Notes: generated from the letters alone by a model not told the origin. Positions 1-9,681 are shown, numbered from the stretch's first letter. The stretch: DNA of 64,000 nucleotides from JBOZRQ01 sp050789255 (GCA_050789255.1 JBOZRQ010000008.1:124001-188000), one strand, 5' to 3'. Numbers and translations: made by a program.

Positions 1-2
1 CT

Positions 3-311
3 GTCGGGGCCGGGATTGGCGCCCTCCTCCTCTTGCTCTTCACCTGGTTGGGCAACCTGCTTGAGCTGGCTGGGCACGCGATGCGACTGCCGAAGCTGGA
101 GGTCGCGGGCGTAATGCTTTCGCTCCTCCTGCCGGGCGCCAGCCTGAACGGCTGGGTGACCGGCCATTTGCGACACGGGATCGGCGAGCCGGGGATCATT
201 CAGCTTCAGCTCGGGTCGGACCCGTCCGGCTGGATGCTGCTCTACGGCCTGCTCTACCTGGTGGGAGTTCTGCTCGCCGGGATGGCCGCCTTCCGGCGCC
301 GGGAATTCTAA
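3..311 (+). CDS. C-terminal end of an integral membrane protein, probably an ABC-2 type permease (partial)
   Basis: The reading frame is already open at the left edge of the window, so this is only the last 102 codons of a longer gene. The visible part has two hydrophobic stretches separated by a glycine-rich outer loop and ends in Phe-Arg-Arg-Arg-Glu-Phe directly after a membrane segment. That ending is common in ABC-2 permeases, which work with an ATPase to export drugs, lipids or polysaccharides. The assignment is inference from topology and the tail only. The gene converges with the large glycosidase gene, and a strong hairpin lies between them. Confidence 0.45.
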   Translation, partial: VGAGIGALLLLLFTWLGNLLELAGHAMRLPKLEVAGVMLSLLLPGASLNGWVTGHLRHGIGEPGIIQLQLGSDPSGWMLLYGLLYLVGVLLAGMAAFRRREF

Positions 312-346
312 ACAGCGGCGAGCCCTGTGGCAGGGCTCGCCGCTGT
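312..346. terminator. Bidirectional hairpin between convergent genes
   Basis: A perfect 16-bp inverted repeat with a 3-nt loop starts right after the stop of the membrane protein and ends 11 bp before the stop of the converging glycosidase gene. There is no long T tract on either strand. It probably ends or protects both transcripts. Confidence 0.75.
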
Positions 347-357
347 CGCGTATGTGG

Positions 358-3300
358 CTAGAAACCCGGGAGCCTCGGGTCGAACTGGTTCAAGTAAGCC
401 AGCACCGCCAACTGGTACCAGGCGCCGGTCACCGGCTCAGCAGCCGTACTGATCAGGGGCTGGCCGTTGGTCCAGTCGATCGATTCACCCGGGGTGACAA
501 AGCCCTTGGGCGAGCGGCTGGCATACCACTGTAGGCGTGCCAGGGCGCTGGCGTCGTTCCCCTGCCAGTGCTCCAGCATGGAGGCGTACATGACCATTTG
601 CGGCCACACCGGCTCGGCGGCGCCCGCCTCAAATTGCCCGCCCGGGCTGTACACGCTGGAGTAGTAGAACCCGTCGCCCTGGTACCGCGGGATCCCGTAG
701 GTGTCGTGGTTCAGCGTGCTCAGCACCTTGATCCGGTGGTCGCGCACCCGGGTATCGGTGGCGGGCAGCATGCCGAAGACCCACAGCAGGTTGGAGGAGG
801 CGTCCACCAGCGTCCGGGCGGTGCCATTCTGGTTGACGGCCCGGTTGAAGTACCGGTTGGAGTCGTTCCAGAGCCCCCGCGGCGAGGCGGTGAAGGAGCG
901 GAGCGTGGCGTTCTTGATCGTCTGCGCGCCGGACAGGTAGTTGCTTGCCCGGGTGGAGTCGGCCTTCTCGGTCGCCAGGAACCGGCCGGCGTTCAGCCCT
1001 TCGGCGTAGGTGACCTGGGTGAAGGTGTTGTACTCGATATCCTCCTCCCAGATGGAGGCATCCGCCACGCCCAGGCCGCTGGCCTGGATGTTGTTCTTGA
1101 TGAAGTCGCCGGCCTTGGTCACCGCCGTCCAGACCCCGTTCAGGAAGGTGGTGGCGGCGGCAGAGTTGTTGGCCTTCAGGATGTTGTAGTGTCGGTAGAC
1201 GCCGACCAGGAACAGGCCAATGGCGTCATGCTCCGGCTCCACGAAGGAGATCCACTGGTTCGCCTGCCACACGCTGTAGTTGGTGTGCCAGGAGCCGTCG
1301 GTGTTCTGGACCGAGGCCATCCAGTTCCAGTACTTCTCCGCCTCGGCGGTATGCCCGGTGGCGTCCATGCCCATGGCGGTCACGGCGGCGTCCCGCACCC
1401 AGACCTTGTAGGCGTAAGCCGGGTTGGTCGCCGCCGGCCAGGAGCCGTACTGCGGCTGCTGCGCCTGCTTGTTGATCACCAGGCTCCGGTCGAAGGCGGT
1501 GTTCAGGCCGGTGTCGGTCAGGCTGACCCGCGTGCCGCTGTTGAGCCAGTTGGTATACTGGGTGCCGGTCTGGGTGATCCAGTAGTCAGCGGTCTGGGCC
1601 CGGGCGGTGTCAGCGGCCGACTCCGCTGCCGCCTGCGTCGAGCCGATGGCATAGTAGAAGCTGACGGAAGCGCTGCCGTTGGCCGGGACGCTCACAGCCT
1701 TCTGGAAGCCCAGGCTCATGTTCTGGTTCCAGTGGTCGCCCTTGTTCTTCAGGGTGCCCGTGGCGTCGAACTGGAACCACGGGGCCGAATTGACGTCGTT
1801 CGGATCGGTGACGGCGTCGTTGCCCACCTGGTAGCTATCCATGGTCTGGAAGGCGCCCAGTTCAACGTAGAACTGGCCGGTCTGGCTCATGTCGACGCCC
1901 AGGGCGTTGCGGCTCACATCCCACCACCCGTGCTGCCAGCCCGGGCTCGGGTTGTTCTTGGTCTTGTTGTTCAGGTGCGCCTGCTCCAGCAGGTTAATGG
2001 TCCGGGCGGAGCCGGTCAGGTTCTGGAGCGTGTACTTGACCACCAGGAAGTTCTGGCTGGGCACCATGGCGTACTCCTTGGTAATCTTGACCGGCAGGGC
2101 CGTGTTGCCGTAGTTGAGATACTGCACCTTCATGATGCCGTTGCTCTCAAACCAGGCCTCCGAGTTAAACTGGTGGGCGTCGGTGTACTTGGCCACGGTG
2201 CCGGTCTGGTCACGGAAGAAGGCGGTGGCGTCCACCAGCTGGTTGGTCTCCCAGTCGCCGCTGTAGTGGAGCTCGGCCAGGCGCGGGCCAAAGGTGCCGG
2301 TGTCGGCCGGGCTCAGCTTGCTGGCCATGTGAACGCCAACCAGGTTGGACCAGTTGTTCATCCAGAGCGAGGTGGCCGACCGGCTCGCTGAGGTGGTCTC
2401 CCGCAGCACCACCAGGTTGTCCAGGTTGATCGCGCCCGTGCTGGCCGAGTCGTACCAGAGCACCACCTGGTGGACCCCTGCCGACATGCGAACCACCTTA
2501 TCGGCGGTCTCCCACATGTCCCAGTTGTAGAGGTTGCGGAAGTCCAGGGTGCCGGCGCTCTGGCCGTCCACGTAGACGCCGCGAATGGCGGGGGCTGTGC
2601 CGCCGTTGGCGTAGCGGAACCGCAGGGTGTAGCTGTCCGTGGCAGGCACATTGACCGTGAAGGAGACGCCGTCGTTTGTGGCGGTGAACCCGTCCACGAA
2701 GCCGGTGCCCGTGTAGCCCGTGTGGTTGGTGTTGGTCGTCACCGCGGATTTGATGGCGCTCTCGGCCTCGTACTGGCCGCCCGCCGGGGTGCCCGCGGTG
2801 CGCTTGACGTAGATCATATCCCAGTACTTCAGGCTCGGCAGGGTGAACTGCACGTAGTTGCCGTTGGTGTCCGTACCGGTGGTATAGGTGAGCGACGTGG
2901 TGACGCCGTGGTCGGTGTCCGGGCTGGCCAGGTAGACCCCGCTGACGGTGGCGTTGGGGCCGGGGTAGTACTTGACGCCCACGTTGGTCTGGAAGGTGGG
3001 CTGTACTGCTGAGTTGCGCCACTGGTCATCGTTGCCGATCAGGTTGATCAGGTGGATGATGTCGTACCCGGCCTTGCGCTTCACCTGCTGCCAGATCGTG
3101 CCGGTGGTGGCGTTGCCGCTGATGGTCTGCCCGGTTGTGGCGGTCAGCCACTGGGCGCCCTGGTCGGCGGGGACCACGTCGGCGTCAAACAGCAGGTTCT
3201 CGTAGGCGGTGGCGAAGCTGTAGTAGTCGCGCATGGCCGCCTTGAGCGAGGTCGACATCGACTTGGACTTGTTCGGGTAGTACTCGTGGGGGAGCATGTG

Positions 3301-5040
3301 GTTCTGGTCGCCCAGTTCGATGTGCGTGGCGCCGCTGGCGAACATCATGGCGTCGGCCAGGCGGATCGAGTGCTCCTCGAAGGCCCCCAGGGTCAGGTGG
3401 TCCACGTTGATGGCGCCCGCGTTGCCGCCGTCGTACTGAAGCTTGATCGTGTGGTTGCCGGCGCTCAGGTTCAGCTTCTGGATCCAGGCGTCGTGGGCCC
3501 AGGTGTCCCAGTTGGCCTGGTTGCCGAAGGAGACCTGCCCCAGCAGCGTTCCATCCACGTAGACGTTCCGGGTGGCGGTGGCGCCCGTGGCGTTGGCGTA
3601 CCGGAAGACCAGGGAGTAATCGTTGGTCTCGGGGAAGTTGACCGTCCAGGAGATGGCGTCACCAGCGGTCTCGAAGCCGTCGACGAAACCGGTGCCGGTG
3701 TACCCCGGGTGGTTGGTGTTGGTGGTCACGCCCGTCCGGGTGGCGGTCTCCGCCTCGTACTTGGTGCCGTAGTCCTCGTTGTAGTTCATGTAGCCCGCCA
3801 GGACCACCGGCTTGCCACCGCTGTTCCGGCGCAGTTGCTCGATGTAGTTGCGCAGTTGGTTGTAGCTGTTGGAGAGATACCAGATCTCGCTGAAGTCGAA
3901 ATCGCTGGCGCCGTAGGTGGAGACCTCGTTGGCCGCCCAGCCGTTCACGGTACCGTCCACGATGTTGAAGGTAAACGCCGAGCGGGCCGGGTTGTTGGCC
4001 GTCAGGTCGGCCTTCACCTGCTGGAGGAACTGCGGGAAGGTGGTGGGGATGAAGATCGACTCGCCGTTGTAGTCGTAGACGTTGTTGCGCTGGCCCATCT
4101 GGTCGATCTGAATGCCATCGAATGCGGCGGTGTTGATCGCGTCCTTGTATTCGTTGATGATGTAGCTTTGCCAGTTCGTGTTGGCCGGGTTCATGAGCCA
4201 CAGGTACCGCCCGTTGTTGAAGTTTACGTTGAGCTGGCTGGCGTGGGCGGTATCGCTGTACATGCCCCAGGTCGGGCTAATCCCGAAGAGCTGCTCGTAG
4301 CTTTCCCGGCCGGCATAGCCCATGGCGTAGGCCATCGCAAGAGCGTTGTAGTTATGTACGGCGGAAATATCGTTTTGAATGGTCTGCCAGGAGAGGGTCC
4401 GGTTGAACAGGTCGACCCAGGTGGAGTCCACCGTGCCGCCCGTCCGTTTGAGCAGCTTGTCGTGCCGCCACATCCAGTCGTAGAACTGGAACATGTTCAG
4501 GTGGTAGTCCTCGGTCATCTGCTTGATCATGGCGGTACTCTGCGCAGAGGTCCGGGAGCTCGGAAAGTCGGAGATGTAGCCGTAGCGGGGGAACTTGAGG
4601 GGCGAGGAGCTCACATCGATGCCGGTGCCGTTAAAATCCACCGAACCGGCGGTCACCCCGGCGTAGTAGCCCGTAAAGTCGGTCGCCGGTGCAGTCCAGG
4701 TGAAGGTGACCGTGGTGGAGGCGTTGTTGGCGAGGGTGGTGGAGCTGCTGTTGACCGTGTAGACCTGGGTCTCCAGCTTGTTGATCGTCAGGTTGAGGGT
4801 GCCGGTCCAGGAGGCACCGGTCTTGTTGGTCAGGTCCGCCTTGATGGTCACGGTGGCGCCCGGGTTATACCGGGCCTTGTCCGTGTAAACGCGAGCGATC
4901 AGGTTTCCAGTGGTCGCCGCCACCGCCACGCCGGTCTCCAGCCGGAGCGGCCGGAACGACAGGCCGGGCAGCCCTGCCACCACCAACAGCAATCCCGCTA
5001 GCAGCAGGGATAGGAACCTACGGAATGATCGGGATGCCAT
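358..5040 (-). CDS. Secreted GH66 dextranase/cycloisomaltooligosaccharide-glucanotransferase-like enzyme with two CBM35 domains and a C-terminal GH15 domain
   Basis: This 1560-residue exoenzyme should attack alpha-1,6-glucan (dextran). A signal peptide covers about residues 1-42. A GH66 module follows (about 45-750), with likely nucleophile Asp313 (FDGIQIDQMG) and acid/base Glu385 (FSEIW). One CBM35 (about 425-552) is inserted inside the GH66 module, an arrangement known from cycloisomaltooligosaccharide glucanotransferases. A second CBM35 lies at about 757-880. The last 650 residues look like GH15 glucoamylase/glucodextranase, with VWVRDAA, a WEE acid motif near 1331-1333 and a likely base near Glu1535. 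It is the last gene of the operon, 63 bp after the cytosolic GH66 gene, with GGAGGA before the ATG. The GH66-GH15 fusion is unusual; one polypeptide could cut or cyclise dextran and then release glucose. Domain families are confident; product specificity is inference. Confidence 0.9.
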   Translation of the reverse strand: MASRSFRRFLSLLLAGLLLVVAGLPGLSFRPLRLETGVAVAATTGNLIARVYTDKARYNPGATVTIKADLTNKTGASWTGTLNLTINKLETQVYTVNSSSTTLANNASTTVTFTWTAPATDFTGYYAGVTAGSVDFNGTGIDVSSSPLKFPRYGYISDFPSSRTSAQSTAMIKQMTEDYHLNMFQFYDWMWRHDKLLKRTGGTVDSTWVDLFNRTLSWQTIQNDISAVHNYNALAMAYAMGYAGRESYEQLFGISPTWGMYSDTAHASQLNVNFNNGRYLWLMNPANTNWQSYIINEYKDAINTAAFDGIQIDQMGQRNNVYDYNGESIFIPTTFPQFLQQVKADLTANNPARSAFTFNIVDGTVNGWAANEVSTYGASDFDFSEIWYLSNSYNQLRNYIEQLRRNSGGKPVVLAGYMNYNEDYGTKYEAETATRTGVTTNTNHPGYTGTGFVDGFETAGDAISWTVNFPETNDYSLVFRYANATGATATRNVYVDGTLLGQVSFGNQANWDTWAHDAWIQKLNLSAGNHTIKLQYDGGNAGAINVDHLTLGAFEEHSIRLADAMMFASGATHIELGDQNHMLPHEYYPNKSKSMSTSLKAAMRDYYSFATAYENLLFDADVVPADQGAQWLTATTGQTISGNATTGTIWQQVKRKAGYDIIHLINLIGNDDQWRNSAVQPTFQTNVGVKYYPGPNATVSGVYLASPDTDHGVTTSLTYTTGTDTNGNYVQFTLPSLKYWDMIYVKRTAGTPAGGQYEAESAIKSAVTTNTNHTGYTGTGFVDGFTATNDGVSFTVNVPATDSYTLRFRYANGGTAPAIRGVYVDGQSAGTLDFRNLYNWDMWETADKVVRMSAGVHQVVLWYDSASTGAINLDNLVVLRETTSASRSATSLWMNNWSNLVGVHMASKLSPADTGTFGPRLAELHYSGDWETNQLVDATAFFRDQTGTVAKYTDAHQFNSEAWFESNGIMKVQYLNYGNTALPVKITKEYAMVPSQNFLVVKYTLQNLTGSARTINLLEQAHLNNKTKNNPSPGWQHGWWDVSRNALGVDMSQTGQFYVELGAFQTMDSYQVGNDAVTDPNDVNSAPWFQFDATGTLKNKGDHWNQNMSLGFQKAVSVPANGSASVSFYYAIGSTQAAAESAADTARAQTADYWITQTGTQYTNWLNSGTRVSLTDTGLNTAFDRSLVINKQAQQPQYGSWPAATNPAYAYKVWVRDAAVTAMGMDATGHTAEAEKYWNWMASVQNTDGSWHTNYSVWQANQWISFVEPEHDAIGLFLVGVYRHYNILKANNSAAATTFLNGVWTAVTKAGDFIKNNIQASGLGVADASIWEEDIEYNTFTQVTYAEGLNAGRFLATEKADSTRASNYLSGAQTIKNATLRSFTASPRGLWNDSNRYFNRAVNQNGTARTLVDASSNLLWVFGMLPATDTRVRDHRIKVLSTLNHDTYGIPRYQGDGFYYSSVYSPGGQFEAGAAEPVWPQMVMYASMLEHWQGNDASALARLQWYASRSPKGFVTPGESIDWTNGQPLISTAAEPVTGAWYQLAVLAYLNQFDPRLPGF

Positions 5041-5103
5041 GGTTCCATTCCTCCAATCCCAAGCTCTTGGTTCGGTGATCGAATTAATTGAGCGAAAGAG
5101 GGG

Positions 5104-6828
5104 CTACCCCTCCTCCACCACGACGAACTCCCAGGTTTGCAGGCCCTCGATCTTCACCGCACACACGAGACCGACGTACGGTTCCTGAACCATCTCGAAG
5201 GATACCGGCCGAGCCCGCCCGCCCTCGCGATCGGGGCTGGCCGCCCACACCCGCCGTGGGGCCTTCAGGAGTTCCAGGCGCACCTCCAGGCTGTGCACCG
5301 GTTCCGGCACGGGCTGTGGCCCGGTCCAGGCCGGATCGGTCACGCCGGTCAGGTTGATCAGGTGGATGGTCCGGTATCCCTCCCCTTCCTTGTGCAGCAC
5401 CCAAACCGTGCCCGGCTTCGCTTCCGGCCCGGCCGGGGCGCCGCTGACCCGCAGCTCCCGGTTGGGCCCGCCCGCATGGGTGAACGTGGCGTCCACCGCA
5501 TGCAGGTCGGCCAGCCAGGGGCCGTAGCGGGTCTGGAAGTCCCAGTAGGCGCGCAGCTCTTCCCACTCGGCCTCCGTCAGCCGACCGTAGGTTGGGTAGT
5601 AGCCCTCGGTCAGCACGCCCTGGCCCTCGCCAGGCAGCAGGTGGAAGCCGCCGCTGGCGAAGATGGCGGCGCTGGTCAGCTTCAACCCGGCCATGGCCTG
5701 CGCCCGTTCTTCGGCGGTGGCCTCCGGGCGCCCGGCCCCGGTCTTGGGATGCCAGGCCAGCATGTAAGCCGCCAGGATCACCTGGCGGTTGGGATCGAGC
5801 CGCCGGGCCCGCATGACCACCTCGTACAGGTCCCGATAGGTGGAGTGCGGCGCCCAGACCTCCACGTACAGGGCCGCCCCGGCGTCGGGATGCCTGGCGA
5901 TCGCCTCCAGGGGCCAGGCGCCCACGTTGTTGAAGATCACCCCGCCCTCGGCCGGGCGTGCCGCCACCGCCTGCTCCTGGGCCTCGGCCACCAGCCCGGG
6001 CAGCACCCGGTCGAGGCGCACCTCGTTGCCCTGGTGGTCCAGGCCCCTGCGGGGGGAGCCGTAGGTGTCGCAGTGGATGCCGGCAAAGCCCAACGCCAGC
6101 GCCTTTCGGTACTCCCCGAGGATATGCTGCCGCCAGCCGCACTCCGGGGCGAGGTTCTGGAACCAGAACGGCGTCCCGAAGAAGTTCATAGGCTTCCCGG
6201 TCCCGTCGTAGAGCAGCCATTCCGGGCGCTTCTCCATCAGGTCCCACTCGGCGCCGTACACCGACCCGTAGGCCATGGCCGCCATGCCCAGTTCCCGGCA
6301 CGCCGCCAGGCGCCGACGAACGCCGCCGAAATCCACGGTGCGGCCGAGCGGGTCGGTGAAGACCTCCTCAGGCGGCAGGTAGGTGTGGTGGTTGTACATC
6401 CAGTCGTAGAACTGGACCACGTTCAGGTGCAGGCGCAGCATCGCCTCCAGCCTGGCCGAGTCCTCCTCCCGGTCCATGCCGGGGTTGAAGTCGGCCAGAA
6501 AGCCGTAGCGCGGCGCCACGCGCCAGTGCTCGGCGACGTCGAAGGCGGTGGCGGCGGCTGCAAGCAGCTCGCCCCCTTCCCCTTCCAGGGCGGCGTCGAC
6601 CCCGAAGGCCCGCCAAGGGGCTGCTCCGGTTGGGGGGTCCCAGTCAAGCTGGAAGGCGGTTGGGCACCCGGTCACGGACAGCAGCCCTACTGGTTCGGCT
6701 CCCTCGGTGATGCTCACCCGCAGGTTGGCCGCGCTGCCTGGCGGCCCCGATACGGCAACGTTCAGCCCGATTCGCTCCCCGGGCCGGAACTGGGCCTTCT
6801 CCGGCCAGATGGCCACATTCCAGCTCAT
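5104..6828 (-). CDS. Cytosolic GH66-family enzyme (dextranase-like, no CBM35 insert)
   Basis: The protein has 574 residues, no signal peptide and no inserted CBM35, so it should act inside the cell on imported isomaltooligosaccharides or cyclic isomaltooligosaccharides. The GH66 signatures match its secreted neighbour: YGFLADFNPG near 108, NVVQFYDWMYNHH near 136, likely nucleophile Asp254 (GIHCDTYG) and acid/base Glu323 (YVEVW). The ATG at 6828 was chosen because GAGGTGGGG lies just upstream and the start overlaps the stop of the GH15 gene as ATGA, indicating translational coupling. An upstream in-frame start would overlap the GH15 gene much more and lacks such a site. Whether it cuts endo, linearises rings or trims ends is not visible. 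Confidence 0.85.
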   Translation of the reverse strand: MSWNVAIWPEKAQFRPGERIGLNVAVSGPPGSAANLRVSITEGAEPVGLLSVTGCPTAFQLDWDPPTGAAPWRAFGVDAALEGEGGELLAAAATAFDVAEHWRVAPRYGFLADFNPGMDREEDSARLEAMLRLHLNVVQFYDWMYNHHTYLPPEEVFTDPLGRTVDFGGVRRRLAACRELGMAAMAYGSVYGAEWDLMEKRPEWLLYDGTGKPMNFFGTPFWFQNLAPECGWRQHILGEYRKALALGFAGIHCDTYGSPRRGLDHQGNEVRLDRVLPGLVAEAQEQAVAARPAEGGVIFNNVGAWPLEAIARHPDAGAALYVEVWAPHSTYRDLYEVVMRARRLDPNRQVILAAYMLAWHPKTGAGRPEATAEERAQAMAGLKLTSAAIFASGGFHLLPGEGQGVLTEGYYPTYGRLTEAEWEELRAYWDFQTRYGPWLADLHAVDATFTHAGGPNRELRVSGAPAGPEAKPGTVWVLHKEGEGYRTIHLINLTGVTDPAWTGPQPVPEPVHSLEVRLELLKAPRRVWAASPDREGGRARPVSFEMVQEPYVGLVCAVKIEGLQTWEFVVVEEG

Positions 6829-7886
6829 TGCCCCACCTCGTCGAGCAGCACCAGGTACATGGCATGCGACCACAGCAGCGGTTTGGCGACTGGTCCCCAC
6901 CGCTCCAGCCATGGCTGGACCATGGATGGGTCATTCACGCGCTCGGTGACCTGCTCGGTCATGTCGCCGGCCCCGTCGGCATGGCTCTCGACCCAACCGA
7001 GCAGTTCCAGCGCCCGCTTCCGGTCGCCCACCCGTGCGTAGTACCAGCCCAGCCAGGCGGTGAGGATCAGCCACTCGCCGCCGCCGTAGTAGGTATCCTC
7101 GGGATAGCGGTGGACCCCGCCCGTGACGCAGCGGCGCTCCAGCTCGGCCACGGTCGCCGTCATGATCGGATCGGTTGGGTCCAGCAGTCCAAACGGCACG
7201 GAGACCCAGAGCAGGTTGGCGTCCACGGAGCGGCCGTCGGCAAACTTGGTGAGGCGGCCCTCGTGTACGAACTGGCGAAGCACGTACCCCTTGATCTCGG
7301 CGCAGGTGGCTTCGATTTCCGGGCTCCGGCGGTGCTCGTTGATCGCATGCAGGCCGCCATACAGGCAGGCCAGCGTCGATGGGTGCACGTGCTCGCCGTG
7401 CTCCTCCCAGGAGTCGTAGTTCGGGCGGGTCCAGAACCGGCTCAGGTAGCGGATCACCAGGTCGATCGATCCCGCGAACTCGGCCAGCAGCTCTGGTCGC
7501 CCGGTCATGCGCACGTGCTCGCAGAGCGACCAGAGCCACGTGCCATAGCCGTCTAGCTGGAAGTGGCCCCAGTCCTCGGCGCCCTCATGCCCGTCCAGGG
7601 TATAGCGGCAGTGGAGCCATTCGTGGGGGGCGATCTCCTCCCCAGCGGCGGCTTTGCGCTCAAGGGCTTCCACCTTGGGGGCCATCCCGTGCAGAGTCCG
7701 GTCGACCCAGCGGTGGAAGGCCAGGGCGCTGTCGTGCTGGCCGGCCCGGTCCATGCCGTAGGCGATAAAGGCGCCGTCCCGGAACCAGGAGTAGTGGTAG
7801 GTAGCGAAGTTGGGCGAGGCGATGTAGGCGCCCGTGTGGTACTGGCCGGAACGGATCACATCGATGCTATGGGAGCGCAGGTTCAT
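6825..7886 (-). CDS. Cytosolic GH15 glucohydrolase, isomaltose glucohydrolase/glucodextranase-like
   Basis: This 353-residue protein lacks a signal peptide and consists of a lone GH15 (alpha/alpha)6-barrel-type domain. Visible signatures are SWFRDGAF near 33-40, the acid motif DSWEE (Glu161/Glu162) and a C-terminal TEQV...LLWSHA stretch whose Glu311 is the likely base. Small GH15 enzymes of this kind hydrolyse isomaltose and short alpha-1,6-glucans from the non-reducing end to beta-glucose. I prefer the ATG at 7886, nine bases after GAAGGG. Two ATGs at 7895 and 7892 are alternatives, and 7895 overlaps the permease stop as ATGA. Its place between transporter and GH66 genes suggests it completes breakdown of imported sugars. 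Confidence 0.85.
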   Translation of the reverse strand: MNLRSHSIDVIRSGQYHTGAYIASPNFATYHYSWFRDGAFIAYGMDRAGQHDSALAFHRWVDRTLHGMAPKVEALERKAAAGEEIAPHEWLHCRYTLDGHEGAEDWGHFQLDGYGTWLWSLCEHVRMTGRPELLAEFAGSIDLVIRYLSRFWTRPNYDSWEEHGEHVHPSTLACLYGGLHAINEHRRSPEIEATCAEIKGYVLRQFVHEGRLTKFADGRSVDANLLWVSVPFGLLDPTDPIMTATVAELERRCVTGGVHRYPEDTYYGGGEWLILTAWLGWYYARVGDRKRALELLGWVESHADGAGDMTEQVTERVNDPSMVQPWLERWGPVAKPLLWSHAMYLVLLDEVGQ

Positions 7887-7891
7887 GGTCA

Positions 7892-8722
7892 TCATCCCTT
7901 CACACCGCCTGACGAGAGTCCTTGAATGAAATACTTCTGTCCGAAGAGGAACAGCAGGATCGAGGGGACCAGGGCGATGATGGAGGCGGCGAAGACCAGG
8001 CTGTAGTTGGTGGCGTGCATGCCCTGAAACAGGCGGATCGCGATGGGGAGCGTGCGCTTGGCCTCGTCCTTGATCAGGGTGAGCGCCCAGAAATACTCGT
8101 CCCAGGCGCCCAGGAACGTAAAGATCGAAACGGTGGCGAGCGCCGGCTGGGAAAGCGGCAAGATGATATGCCGGTAGATCGTCCACCGGCCGCCGCCGTC
8201 GACCCGGACCGCCTCCTCCAGCTCCCGGGGCAGCCCCTCGAAGAACTGGCGGAGCAGGAAGGTATTGAACGCCACCCCGGTCGCCGTGTACAGAACGACC
8301 AGGCCGAGCCGGGAGTCCAGCAGGTGGACGTCGCGCATCACCAGGAAGGTCGGGATCAGGGAGATGATGCCCGGGACCATCATGCTGAAGAGCACGACCC
8401 GGAACAGGAACTCCTTGCCCCGGAACTCAAACCTGGCGAAGCCGTAAGCGGTCAGCGAGGCCACCAGCACCACGCCGAGCACGGTGGCTGCGGCCACCAT
8501 CAGGCTGTTGAGGGTATAGGCGGCGAAGTTGTTAGACGTCCAGGCGCGGACGAAGTTTTCAAGGGTTGGTTCGGCGGGGATCAACCTGGGCGGAAATGGC
8601 AGCGTGTAGGCGTACCGGGTCAGGGCGGTGGAGAGCATGTAGATGAACGGCGCAAGCATCACGAAGGCGCCCGCGACGATGGCTGCGTAGAGCAGGGTGC
8701 GCTGCATCCAGGATAGCTTCAC
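7892..8722 (-). CDS. Carbohydrate ABC transporter permease, MalG type
   Basis: The 276-residue protein has six predicted membrane helices and the cytoplasmic EAA loop ELEEAVRVDGGG...LPLSQP near residues 175-205, which docks the ATPase. It belongs to the CUT1 (MalG-like) group importing oligosaccharides and glycerol phosphates. It starts 4 bp after the other permease gene and overlaps the GH15 gene downstream. No ATPase gene is encoded in the operon, so a shared MsmX-type ATPase elsewhere in the genome is likely. The substrate, probably isomaltooligosaccharides, is inferred from the neighbours. Confidence 0.9.
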   Translation of the reverse strand: MKLSWMQRTLLYAAIVAGAFVMLAPFIYMLSTALTRYAYTLPFPPRLIPAEPTLENFVRAWTSNNFAAYTLNSLMVAAATVLGVVLVASLTAYGFARFEFRGKEFLFRVVLFSMMVPGIISLIPTFLVMRDVHLLDSRLGLVVLYTATGVAFNTFLLRQFFEGLPRELEEAVRVDGGGRWTIYRHIILPLSQPALATVSIFTFLGAWDEYFWALTLIKDEAKRTLPIAIRLFQGMHATNYSLVFAASIIALVPSILLFLFGQKYFIQGLSSGGVKG

Positions 8723-8726
8723 GCGC

Positions 8727-9656
8727 CTACACCTCCACCTTCCCGGAGACGAACTTGAACTGAATCAGGCTGACGGCGAAGATCAGCAGGCCCAGCAGCA
8801 CAGCCAGGGCGCCGCCGTAGCCCATCTCGAAGTACTTGAAGCCCTGGTCGTACATATAGCTCAGGATTACCTGGGTCTGGTTCATGGGGCCGCCCGCTGT
8901 CAGCAGGTGGACCGAGATGAAGACCCCGAAGGCGCCGATGGTCAGCATCACCAGGACAAACAGGAGCACGGGGCGCAGCAGGGGCAGGGTCACTCGAAAG
9001 AAGCTCTGTGTGCGGGTGGCGCCGTCGATGGCGGCCGCCTCGTACATCTCCCGGGGGATCGACTGAAGGCCGGCCAGGAACATTACCATGGTCCAGCCGA
9101 TGCCCTTCCAGATGCCCAGCAGGTTGATGGGAACCTGGGCGGTCCAGGGGTCCTGGAGCCAGTCCACGTACTCGGGGAGCAGGTGCAGCACATCCTTGAG
9201 GATGTAATTGATCGGGGCGCCGCCGCCGTTGAACAGGTACTTGAAGATGAACGCCACCACCACCCACGAGGTGAGCACGGGGATGTAGTAGAGCGCCCGC
9301 CAGAGCACCCGGCCCCGAATGGCCGAGTTCAGCGCGAGGGCGGCCAACATGCCGAAGAGCATCTGTCCCGGCACCGTGACGACCACGTAGATCAGCGTAT
9401 TGCGCACGGCGATGCGCACGGTGGGGTCAAGAAAGGCCCGCCTGAAGTTGGCCAGGCCGACAAACTCCTGATCCGCCCCGGGCATGATCGACCAGTTGTA
9501 GAAGCTGACGCGTACCCCTTGGAGCAGCGGCCAGAGCACGAAGACGGCGAAGAGCAGCAGGCCGGGGAGCAGGAACGGCAGTGCTTCGAGCGCCTGCCAC
9601 CGGCGGCGGGGCGCCCGGACCGGGGCTTTGACGACGGGGGTGAGTGGTGCCTGCAT
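8727..9656 (-). CDS. Carbohydrate ABC transporter permease, MalF type
   Basis: This 309-residue membrane protein has an N-terminal cytoplasmic stretch, about six helices and the EAA loop EMYEAAAIDGA...LPLLRP near residues 220-245. It is the MalF-like partner of the next permease, forming the channel of a CUT1 sugar importer. It lies 62 bp downstream of the binding-protein gene, behind a strong GC-rich hairpin that probably lowers its expression relative to the binding protein. The start ATG is supported by GGGAGGTCC upstream. Confidence 0.9.
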   Translation of the reverse strand: MQAPLTPVVKAPVRAPRRRWQALEALPFLLPGLLLFAVFVLWPLLQGVRVSFYNWSIMPGADQEFVGLANFRRAFLDPTVRIAVRNTLIYVVVTVPGQMLFGMLAALALNSAIRGRVLWRALYYIPVLTSWVVVAFIFKYLFNGGGAPINYILKDVLHLLPEYVDWLQDPWTAQVPINLLGIWKGIGWTMVMFLAGLQSIPREMYEAAAIDGATRTQSFFRVTLPLLRPVLLFVLVMLTIGAFGVFISVHLLTAGGPMNQTQVILSYMYDQGFKYFEMGYGGALAVLLGLLIFAVSLIQFKFVSGKVEV

Positions 9657-9681
9657 GGCGGACCTCCCTGCAAAGAGTCTC

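Noticed and set aside
568..5001. Very long plus-strand frames (568-2391 and 3052-5001) opposite the GH66-GH15 gene
   Set aside because: They are GC-rich antisense shadows, heavy in Val, Gly, Arg and His, without motifs, signal peptides or sensible ribosome sites, while the minus strand encodes recognisable domains.
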